Shown here: positions 7,326 to 13,228 of the stretch, piece after piece | Position numbering within the stretch: the stretch's first letter is position 1 | Layout: every line of letters starts with the position of its first letter | Source: Clostridia bacterium | GTDB lineage: Bacteria; Bacillota; Clostridia; Oscillospirales; CAG-272 | Reading direction: 5' to 3' | Length of the DNA: 41,689 nt | NCBI GenBank assembly: GCA_017443595.1 | Contig: JAFSYU010000018.1 | Coordinates: forward strand, 1 to 41,689 | Notes under the pieces: model-generated | The model's database searches: none | Seen by the model: the letters and a program-made list of their open reading frames with translations, nothing else | What the model was told of the DNA's origin: nothing | Program-made: the position numbers and the translations under genes

Positions 7326-8534
7326 TCAGAATTTTTTGAATCCGAATACGGAGAAATCGCAGTCAAGCTTTTCTACGGTAACAAAATTTTTAATGAGCTT
7401 TATCAAATCGCAGATACCTACGCGGCTTTCTTCCAGAAACGTGTCCTGACCCTGCGTAGAGCCCATGTACGAGTCATATTTCAGCGGACTTGAGGCCGAA
7501 AACTCCGACGGATCAAGATATCCTTTTACAAGTCTCATGCTTACTCCCGTATCTCTGTAATACTTAGACACGGAATACTCATATTTGCTTTCCTGTCTGC
7601 CTCGCATGGTTATGTAAAACGCAATACTCAACGTATCGTCAAGGGGACAGTGCAGGCAGAATTCAATTTTTTCATAATCGCTCCAGTAAGTTACTGAAAA
7701 ATTTTCGTTTTCATATCCGCCGTATACCGTTGACGGTCTGTAAAACGAGCAGTACGTACCGCTTGTTTCACCGTTTTTAAGTGTAAATTCTTTGAGATAT
7801 GCATACAGATCGAACTTCTTCGGTTCCTGTTGCTTTTCGGTTTCCGGCGCCGCCGTTACCTCAGCGGTCGTTTCCGCAGCGGTCGTAACTTCTTCCTTCG
7901 TTTCGGGTACGGTGATTATTTCCTTTTCCGTCTCAGGCTCTTCTGTGATCTCTTCTGTCGTTTCGGCGGCAGTCGTGATCTCTTCCGTTGTTTCGGCATC
8001 GGTGATGATCTCCTCAGTCGTTTCCGCAACAGTCGTGATCTCGGATATCGTTTCAGTCACCGTTTCAACGTTTGTTATTATTTCTTCATCCGTCTCGGTT
8101 AAAGCGTCTGTCACCGCGGTTACGGCTTCGGTAACACTGTCACTTTCGGTATCGGTTTGAGTGTCGCTCGTTTCAGCGTTGGCAGGCAAATCATTTTTAT
8201 TTGAATTCTTTATAACCAGCACGGTTATAATTACCGCGCAAAGAACGGCGACCGCTGCTACTGCCAAAATAACGATCAGTTTTATATTTTTTGATCCTTC
8301 TCTTTTTGTCTGCGTATCTTCCGCCGGTTTTTGCTCTTTTACGCTGTTTCCGAGGATCGCGTCCGTGGAAACGTTGAAAATTTTAGCAAGTGCGATAATA
8401 TTATCTATCGTCGGCTGTGTCTGTCCCGTTTCCCACAGACTGACGCTCTGTCTTGAAACTCCGAGCTTTTCAGCCAACTCATCCTGGGACATATTATTTC
8501 TTTTTCTATATTCCCTGATATTATCAGAAAGCAT
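7326..8534 (-). CDS. Membrane-anchored XRE-family regulator with Thr/Glu-rich extracellular stalk
   Basis: A 402-residue protein. Residues about 5-59 form a clear XRE/Cro HTH (IREYRKRNNMSQDELAEKLG, then VSRQSVSLWETG). Residues 86-108 are one membrane segment, residues about 121-265 a low-complexity stalk of degenerate (T/A)ETTEEI-type repeats, and residues about 265-402 an unrecognised folded domain with several aromatic and a few Cys residues. The predicted topology is DNA-binding inside, sensor or adhesive domain outside. The ATG at 8534 is chosen because AAAGGAAA precedes it; an in-frame extension to 8594 would overlap the promoter. The target is unknown. It converges on the lysine transporter operon and lies between two copies of a 94-bp repeat. 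Confidence 0.82.
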   Translation of the reverse strand: MLSDNIREYRKRNNMSQDELAEKLGVSRQSVSLWETGQTQPTIDNIIALAKIFNVSTDAILGNSVKEQKPAEDTQTKREGSKNIKLIVILAVAAVAVLCAVIITVLVIKNSNKNDLPANAETSDTQTDTESDSVTEAVTAVTDALTETDEEIITNVETVTETISEITTVAETTEEIITDAETTEEITTAAETTEEITEEPETEKEIITVPETKEEVTTAAETTAEVTAAPETEKQQEPKKFDLYAYLKEFTLKNGETSGTYCSFYRPSTVYGGYENENFSVTYWSDYEKIEFCLHCPLDDTLSIAFYITMRGRQESKYEYSVSKYYRDTGVSMRLVKGYLDPSEFSASSPLKYDSYMGSTQGQDTFLEESRVGICDLIKLIKNFVTVEKLDCDFSVFGFKKF

Positions 8535-8565
8535 TACTGTATTTCCTTTCAATGAATTTATGATT

Positions 8566-8594
8566 ATTATAGCATAAATTTCACTTGAATGCAA
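8566..8594 (-). promoter_or_regulatory. Sigma-A promoter of the XRE-stalk gene
   Basis: On the minus strand TTGCAT (8589-8594), 17-bp spacer, TATAAT (8566-8571) with an extended TGC before the -10 box. Confidence 0.78.
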
Positions 8595-8751
8595 TATAAA
8601 ACTCTTTGAATTTTGTCAAGCAGCGCTTGCATTTGGTATTTTTGACCGATAAAGAGGTATTACAGTATCAAATCGGGCGTTATGCGAGCATAAGCGCACG
8701 TATCGTGTACGCATAACACAATTTGAGTATTCCGCCGCTAAAAAGCCGACG

Positions 8752-8982
8752 ATGAAGATTGTTGACGTTTTTCACGGCAAGACCGGCGGCGGATATCTTA
8801 CGCAGTTCTCCCCGCCGACAGGACCAATAACATACCTTGCAATAACGCAGGATATGAACGGCAATTTCAAGTTCGTCGCCGCCGAGGGAGTAAACGAAGA
8901 AGGCACGCCGGAGCAGATCTTTGGCGACCCGCAGAAAGAAGAAACAAAATCGTTTTTATCAAGATTCAGAAATACGAACTGA
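8752..8982 (+). pseudogene. Chimeric coding remnant: isomerase-like fragment fused to an ABC ATPase tail
   Basis: An open frame of 76 codons with two origins. The first ~48 residues (KTGGGYLTQFSPP, GPITYLAITQDMNGNFKF) look like a C-terminal piece of a sugar isomerase of the arabinose/fucose isomerase type; this is recalled resemblance and is uncertain. The last 28 residues ([16 protein letters not shown] onward) are the end of the upstream ABC ATPase, joined in frame. The frame stays open upstream to at least 8668 but is not recognisable there, and no ribosome binding site is evident. A recombination product rather than a working gene. Confidence 0.7.
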
Positions 8983-8989
8983 AATAAAA
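8896..8989 (+). repeat. 94-bp direct repeat, copy 2
   Basis: Second copy of the ABC ATPase 3' end (see 7187-7280), with four substitutions. It includes the stop codon and adjoining A-rich bases, then runs directly into an interspersed repeat. Confidence 0.9.
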
Positions 8990-9290
8990 GGGGCTGTTCA
9001 AAAACCTAATTTGAAAATTAGGCGTATAAACAGCATGAAGCCGGAAGTCCGCGGCACAATGGGTTTGCCTCCTGCACCCCGAGCCTCATCCACCATAAAT
9101 GGTCCCCCTTGCCCGGTTCGCGATCGCAGATCGCTTCACCGCTTGCCGGGGTTCAATGAACCCCTCGCTAAAAACTCCACACTGTGGAGTTTTCTTAACG
9201 CGCGTCGCGCCCCCCAAGGAGAAGGCAAACACGAAAAAAAGAGCTGTTTAGCTACCTCGATTTTTTGTCAAGGTATTTAAACAGCCCATT
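8990..9290. repeat. Interspersed non-coding repeat bounded by GGGCTGTT/AACAGCCC
   Basis: About 300 bp with inverted ends (GGGCTGTT at 8991-8998, AACAGCCC near 9279-9287). It contains several palindromes: CCTAATTT/AAATTAGG near 9005-9022, GGGTTCAATGAACCC, and ACTCCACACTGTGGAGT. The interior (CCTCATCCACCATAAATGG, then CAAGGAGAAGGC) resembles a repeat type common in gut Firmicutes genomes; that is recollection, not a search. The right end forms an imperfect 20-bp stem (9241-9260 with 9268-9287) followed by Ts, which could terminate transcription. No plausible gene is present. Confidence 0.7.
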
Positions 9291-9296
9291 TTTCTT

Positions 9297-10373
9297 TTAA
9301 TTAAATTGTTCTCTTATCTTTTGCAGTAATTCTCTGTTTCTCGGATTTCTTAAGTCATCATACGTTCCCGGTATGTTCTGATCCCAATACGGTTGGTTGC
9401 TGTTTTCTTTAATGCAAGATTCAAGAACGGAAAGTTTGACGTTAAGACCGAAGCCGATGCCGTTATGTATGTAACCGTGTTCTAATTCTTCGCCTTTGTC
9501 AAGCGATAAAAACGTTTTTCCGCATTGATACATAAGTCTGTCGTCGTTTACAGCAAGACTTTTGCCATAGTGGACCGGCAAGTCAAAATCGGTAAGGCGT
9601 AAGGGCTCGTTGCCGATCACTTCACATTCTCCGTAATAAAAGACGTTATCCATAACCATGTGCGGCGGCAGGGTATGCAGATCGCGCAGTTCATTTATCG
9701 AAATATCCGATTTTTCTGTTGTTATATGATAAATCGCAACGCAAACAGGCGTTCCTAAAAATATATTCCAATACGGCGTTTTTTTCTTTCTCATCTGTAC
9801 GAAATCAACGAGTATCCGTCCGTATCCGAACAACCGTCTGTTTATTTTAAATCGAAAATAGTCGCCCTCTTTATACTTTATATGTACTCTTTCAGCATTT
9901 GCAAACGCTTTAACGTCCTTCAAATCTTCTGCCGTCGTTTCCTCGCACCATGCTTTTACCCAATTTTTAAATTCCGAAATGTTTTTCGGTCCTTCTTCGG
10001 CATAAATTGAATTATAATACTCCCTCTGAGCAGATTGATTAATAACCGAAACAGTACTTCGGCAAAACGTTATGCTCATTCCGACGTACGTTTTTTTCAT
10101 AATGTTTGCAGCAGTCATCTTTACCGGTTTGCCTTTGTCTGTTTTGGGAAGCAGTATTGTACGGTCTTCTGAACATATTTCTTCCAAGCCATATTCAAAA
10201 TAAATATCATCACCTACACATATTACTTTTTTTATACGATTGTCCGGTGTTATATACGCGTATGTGTAATGCATATCAAATTTACTTGGAGAAAGCGCGA
10301 TAATTTTCCAGTCTTTTGCTGTTTCCGGTATTGCAAAACACCTTCTCTGTTCATTTGTAAGTTCAAAAAACAT
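9297..10373 (-). CDS. Immunity protein 26 (Imm26)-type protein, orphan
   Basis: A 358-residue protein. The central segment KYKEGDYFRFKINRRLFGYGRILVD fits the Imm26 family, and the N-terminus (FELTNEQRRCFAIPE) and SEDRTILLPKTDKGKPVK fit the long Imm26 proteins of Clostridia. Imm26 members are predicted antidotes of polymorphic or contact-dependent toxins. No toxin, LXG or WXG100 gene lies next to it, so it may be an orphan or act on toxins of neighbours. The ATG at 10373 is chosen because AAAGGAGCG precedes it; an in-frame Met 17 codons upstream lacks such a site. No signal peptide or membrane segment, so cytoplasmic. Repeats lie on both sides. Confidence 0.72.
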   Translation of the reverse strand: MFFELTNEQRRCFAIPETAKDWKIIALSPSKFDMHYTYAYITPDNRIKKVICVGDDIYFEYGLEEICSEDRTILLPKTDKGKPVKMTAANIMKKTYVGMSITFCRSTVSVINQSAQREYYNSIYAEEGPKNISEFKNWVKAWCEETTAEDLKDVKAFANAERVHIKYKEGDYFRFKINRRLFGYGRILVDFVQMRKKKTPYWNIFLGTPVCVAIYHITTEKSDISINELRDLHTLPPHMVMDNVFYYGECEVIGNEPLRLTDFDLPVHYGKSLAVNDDRLMYQCGKTFLSLDKGEELEHGYIHNGIGFGLNVKLSVLESCIKENSNQPYWDQNIPGTYDDLRNPRNRELLQKIREQFN

Positions 10374-10453
10374 ACTTTCGCTCCTTTGGCTGATCAATAT
10401 AAGGTGTTGATTAAAAAACTGCATATATGAGTTTAAATTAAATTATTTTACAA

Positions 10454-10650
10454 GTGAAATATCTCGCTTTCGCTCAATGTGAAATAACGGCTTACGCCGT
10501 TTTGAAATATTTGGCTAATGCCGAATGTGAAATTAAATAAATCTACCCACGCCCGCAGACATTTCACACGCCGCAAGGCGTATTTCACACGCCGCAAGGC
10601 GTATTTCACGCGCGAAGCGCATTTCACAAATCCCGCAAGGGATTTATTTA
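10454..10650. repeat. Two-sided array of small hairpins separated by GTGAAAT boxes
   Basis: GTGAAAT boxes occur at 10454, 10479, 10503 (variant TTGAAAT) and 10527, spaced 24-25 bp. Four reverse-orientation boxes (ATTTCAC) follow at 10561, 10582, 10603 and 10621, spaced 18-21 bp. Most intervals are perfect short hairpins of differing sequence: AACGGC/GCCGTT, ATTTGGC/GCCGAAT, ACGCC-GCAA-GGCGT twice, GCGC-GAA-GCGC, and AATCCC-GCAA-GGGATT. The whole is roughly mirror-symmetric around 10545. The open frame across it is a by-product of the repeats. Confidence 0.85.
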
Positions 10651-10654
10651 GTTG

Positions 10655-10680
10655 AAAACCCACGCTTTCGCGTGGGTTTT
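10655..10680 (-). terminator. Terminator of tRNA-Gly
   Basis: An 11-bp perfect stem (10655-10665 with 10670-10680: AAAACCCACGC and GCGTGGGTTTT) immediately after the tRNA on the minus strand, ending in Ts. Confidence 0.82.
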
Positions 10681-10681
10681 A

Positions 10682-10755
10682 TGGAGCGGGTGATGGGAAT
10701 CGAACCCACATAGCCAGCTTGGAAGGCTGGTATTCTACCACTGAACTACACCCGC
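10682..10755 (-). tRNA. tRNA-Gly (anticodon UCC)
   Basis: Read on the minus strand, the 7-bp acceptor stem GCGGGTG/CACCCGC, the D arm with AGTTCAGTGGTAGAA, the anticodon loop CTTCCAA (anticodon TCC) closed by CCAGC/GCTGG, and the T arm GTGGGTTCGATTCCCAT are all present. The CCA end is encoded. A strong promoter lies upstream and a terminator downstream, so it is a monocistronic tRNA gene. Confidence 0.97.
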
Positions 10756-10782
10756 GTATGCTGTTGTTATCTGACTTTGCAT

Positions 10783-10811
10783 ATAATATCACAAATATCC
10801 GGTTTTGTCAA
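10783..10811 (-). promoter_or_regulatory. Promoter of tRNA-Gly
   Basis: Minus strand TTGACA (10806-10811), 17-bp spacer, TATTAT (10783-10788), about 28 bp upstream of the mature tRNA. Confidence 0.85.
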
Positions 10812-10863
10812 TACCGTTTTCTTAAATTTTATGCCTAAGTTTTAAAAAAAATATCTAAAGCCC

Positions 10864-10892
10864 TTGCCAAACGCGGCGAAAAGTGATATAAT
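10864..10892 (+). promoter_or_regulatory. Promoter of the NERD-domain gene
   Basis: TTGCCA (10864-10869), 17-bp spacer, TATAAT (10887-10892), 42 bp before the start codon. Confidence 0.82.
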
Positions 10893-10934
10893 GTCTTCCG
10901 GTGTAATCAAACCTAACGTTGTCACGGAGTTATT

Positions 10935-11588
10935 ATGGATTTTATAGGAATTCTTTTGACAGTCGCGGGCGTTGCCGTTGTTTCGCTTATCGTCGCCGCT
11001 TTGGTCTCCGCTTTCTATCACAGTCAGCGAAGCCGCGCGAGAAGAAAGGGAAAGCTTAACGCGCGGCAGGAGCTTGAAGCTTTTCTTCTCGATACGACGT
11101 ACAGAAGAAACGTATTTGCGCATTTATATTTCCCCGTTTTAGTTGACGGTACGAAGCGCACGCATCACTATCAGCGCGTTGACGCGGTCGTAGTTACGAA
11201 AGGCGGCGTACTTGTTCTTACCGTGTTTGACAAAACGGGAAGGATAGACAATTCAAGAGACGACGTTTGGGTAGTCATTCAGGACGACGACCGAACGGAG
11301 GTTGAAAGTCCCGTAATATCTATGGAAAAAAGCAGAGCCGCGATAAAGGGCGTTCTTAAACGCGCCGGTTACGGCAAAGTACCAATTTATTCGACCGTCC
11401 TGCTTGCTTACGACGAGGCGATACCGCTGTCCGACTACGAAGGGATAGTATATCTGTCCGAGCTTGAAAAGCTTATACACGATATGAACAAGATACCGGA
11501 ATTCGGCAGCATCGAACAATTTTATATCTGCCGCACGCTTAAGCGCGCCGGACTTACCAAAGAGACCATAAAAAGAAAACAACTGTAA
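10935..11588 (+). CDS. Membrane-anchored NERD (nuclease-related) domain protein
   Basis: A 217-residue protein with one N-terminal membrane segment (about 5-27), a basic linker, and a NERD domain (about 45-150). Visible NERD features are an early Glu-rich helix (ARQELEAFL), the HYQRVDAVVVTKGGVLVLTV core strand pair that carries the family's conserved D-x-V/I...G motif, and the following DNSRDDVW stretch. NERD domains belong to the restriction-endonuclease-like fold and are predicted nucleases, though in many stand-alone proteins the activity is untested. ACGGAG precedes the ATG. It ends 15 bp before the FAD-dehydrogenase gene and likely shares its promoter. Confidence 0.82.
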   Translation: MDFIGILLTVAGVAVVSLIVAALVSAFYHSQRSRARRKGKLNARQELEAFLLDTTYRRNVFAHLYFPVLVDGTKRTHHYQRVDAVVVTKGGVLVLTVFDKTGRIDNSRDDVWVVIQDDDRTEVESPVISMEKSRAAIKGVLKRAGYGKVPIYSTVLLAYDEAIPLSDYEGIVYLSELEKLIHDMNKIPEFGSIEQFYICRTLKRAGLTKETIKRKQL

Positions 11589-11603
11589 ACCGGAGATAAT
11601 ACA

Positions 11604-12980
11604 ATGAATAAATATGATATTATTATAATTGGCGGCGGCATAGGCGGTCTTATGTCCGCGTACTCGCTTATAACAGAAGACCCGGATCTGAAAATATGCA
11701 TACTTGAGCGCGGTAATCCCATAAACCGCCGCATCTGCCCGATGCTTACGAAAGCGTCGGATACCTGTCTGCGCTGCAAAAACTGCGCAATTATGGAAGG
11801 CATGGCGGGCGCAGGCGCGTTTTCCGACGGAAAATACGTTATATCTACGGAGTACGGCGGCTGGCTGACCGAATTCATGCCCGAGCAGACCGTTATAGAC
11901 TATATAGAAAAAGCCGATTCTATACTTGTTTCGTTCGGCGCGACGACGGAGAGATTTATGCCGAGCGACGAGCTTAAACAGCTTTGTCTTAAATACGACT
12001 TACACATGGCGCAAGCGCAGGTAAAGCATCTCGGTACTGACTCAAACTACGACACGATGGTAAAACTCATAGACTTTTTGAGCGAGAGAGTTGAGATAAT
12101 ATCAAACGCGCCCGTATCGGATATCGACGCTAAGCTGAATACGGTCACATATATGAATTCCGGCGAAACGCACAGGGTTCGCGGCGACAAGATAATAGTC
12201 GCGGTAGGACGCGCGGGCTCCAGCTTCTTTTCCAAGTGGTGCACGCAAAACGGTATACCGCTGCAGAACAACCAGGTGGACATAGGCGTGCGCGTAGAGC
12301 TTCCGTCTATGATCTGGAAGGATTTTGCGGAAAAGATATACGAGCCTAAGATCTGGTATAGATCGAAAGTATACGGCGACAAGACGCGTATGTTCTGTTT
12401 CAACGACCGCGGAAGTGTCGTTATGGAAAACACGGACGGCGTGCTTACCGTAAACGGCCACTCGTACAGAGACGAGGCTAAGAAGACAAAAAACACTAAC
12501 TTTGCTCTTCTCTCCACCATGAAATTCACGCATCCGTTCAACAAGCCGATAGAATACGCGCGGCACGTTGCGAGCTTGTCAAACCTTATGTCCGGCGGTT
12601 CTGTCCTCGTTCAGAGGCTCGGAGACCTTCGCAAGGGCAGACGTTCCGACGAGGGCAGGATAGCGGCGTCGACCACCCGTCCGTCGCTCAAAGCCGTTCC
12701 CGGAGATCTTTCGCTCTGTATGCCGAAGCGTCAGCTTGACAACATCATAGAAACGCTTGACGCGCTTGACAAGGTAGCGCCGGGTACCGCAAACTACGAC
12801 ACGCTTTTATACGGTATTGAATGCAAGTATTATTCCGCGCGCCCGCTGTGCAACGATTTTGAGCTGCACGGCACAAACGGTATATACGCGATAGGCGACG
12901 GCGCCGGGTTTACCAGATCTTTGGCGCAGGCGGCGGCAAACGGCTTGTACGTTGCGGACAAAATATTAAAGGGTAAATAA
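11604..12980 (+). CDS. NAD(P)/FAD-dependent oxidoreductase (COG2509-type FAD dehydrogenase)
   Basis: A 458-residue flavoprotein. The N-terminal Rossmann motif is GGGIGG (residues 10-15), with ERG near residue 35 for ribose binding. A cysteine cluster (CPMLTKASDTCLRCKNC, about 46-62) precedes the conserved GMAGAGAFSDGK. A C-terminal GIYAIGDGAGFTRSLAQAA segment completes the FAD site. This matches the uncharacterised FAD-dependent dehydrogenase family with a Cys-rich insertion common in Clostridia; the substrate is unknown. A CGGAGATAAT ribosome binding site lies upstream. Second gene of a probable two-gene unit with the NERD protein. Confidence 0.85.
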   Translation: MNKYDIIIIGGGIGGLMSAYSLITEDPDLKICILERGNPINRRICPMLTKASDTCLRCKNCAIMEGMAGAGAFSDGKYVISTEYGGWLTEFMPEQTVIDYIEKADSILVSFGATTERFMPSDELKQLCLKYDLHMAQAQVKHLGTDSNYDTMVKLIDFLSERVEIISNAPVSDIDAKLNTVTYMNSGETHRVRGDKIIVAVGRAGSSFFSKWCTQNGIPLQNNQVDIGVRVELPSMIWKDFAEKIYEPKIWYRSKVYGDKTRMFCFNDRGSVVMENTDGVLTVNGHSYRDEAKKTKNTNFALLSTMKFTHPFNKPIEYARHVASLSNLMSGGSVLVQRLGDLRKGRRSDEGRIAASTTRPSLKAVPGDLSLCMPKRQLDNIIETLDALDKVAPGTANYDTLLYGIECKYYSARPLCNDFELHGTNGIYAIGDGAGFTRSLAQAAANGLYVADKILKGK

Positions 12981-13016
12981 TATTGTAAATAATTCTTTAA
13001 TTCACACCGCAAAAGA

Positions 13017-13044
13017 TTGACTTTTACTCAAAAAGTGGTAAAAT
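13017..13044 (+). promoter_or_regulatory. Promoter of the Mn2+ riboswitch / P-type ATPase transcript
   Basis: TTGACT (13017-13022), 16-bp spacer, TAAAAT (13039-13044), about 20 bp before the aptamer. Confidence 0.72.
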
Positions 13045-13063
13045 CATTACGAAAAGTGAATAT

Positions 13064-13150
13064 CCGTGAGGGAGTAATTCGGCAGACTTTGTCTGCTGCG
13101 GAAAGGTCAACAGCCGGCGGTACATCCGTCTGGTCTTTCCGGTACGAATA
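13064..13150 (+). promoter_or_regulatory. yybP-ykoY (Mn2+-sensing) riboswitch aptamer
   Basis: The leader contains AGGGAGTAAT, a perfect hairpin GCAGAC-TTT-GTCTGC (13082-13096), then AAAGGTCAACAGCCGGCGG and CTGGTCTTTCCGG. The GGGAGTA, GGTCAAC, CCGGCGG and CTTTCC elements in this order are the core of the yybP-ykoY class, shown in other bacteria to bind Mn2+ and often found before P-type ATPases. It is followed by an intrinsic terminator and the ATPase gene. Confirmation would be an Rfam covariance-model hit. Confidence 0.85.
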
Positions 13151-13161
13151 AAGTATATATG

Positions 13162-13201
13162 AGACTCATACATTTTCATAATGTATGGGTCTTTAGTTTT
13201 T
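13162..13201 (+). terminator. Regulatory terminator of the Mn2+ riboswitch
   Basis: A 13-bp stem (13162-13174 with 13180-13192, one T-G pair), loop TTCAT, followed by TTTAGTTTTT. In this class ligand binding usually prevents termination, so Mn2+ would turn the gene on. Confidence 0.82.
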
Positions 13202-13228
13202 ATGCAGTATACAAAGAAAGGACTTACA

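Noticed and set aside
7792..8160. Val/Ser-rich plus-strand frame
   Set aside because: It is the complement of the Thr/Glu repeat stalk of the XRE protein and owes its openness to the repeats.
7326..8989. Complete integrative element at the ABC ATPase 3' end
   Set aside because: The bracketed block has no integrase, recombinase or relaxase, so only the duplication footprint is reported.
8921..9280. 119-codon frame running from the duplicated ATPase tail into the interspersed repeat
   Set aside because: It is a different frame of the duplicated tail continued through non-coding palindromes; no start signal.
9297..10373. Toxin-immunity pair around the Imm26-type gene
   Set aside because: Neither neighbour has a toxin domain or delivery leader, so only an orphan immunity gene is claimed.
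10448..10663. Small open frame and CRISPR-like look of the repeat array
   Set aside because: The peptide is a translation of the repeats with no ribosome binding site. The units are short palindromes with no unique 30-40 bp spacers and there are no cas genes, so it is not a CRISPR array.
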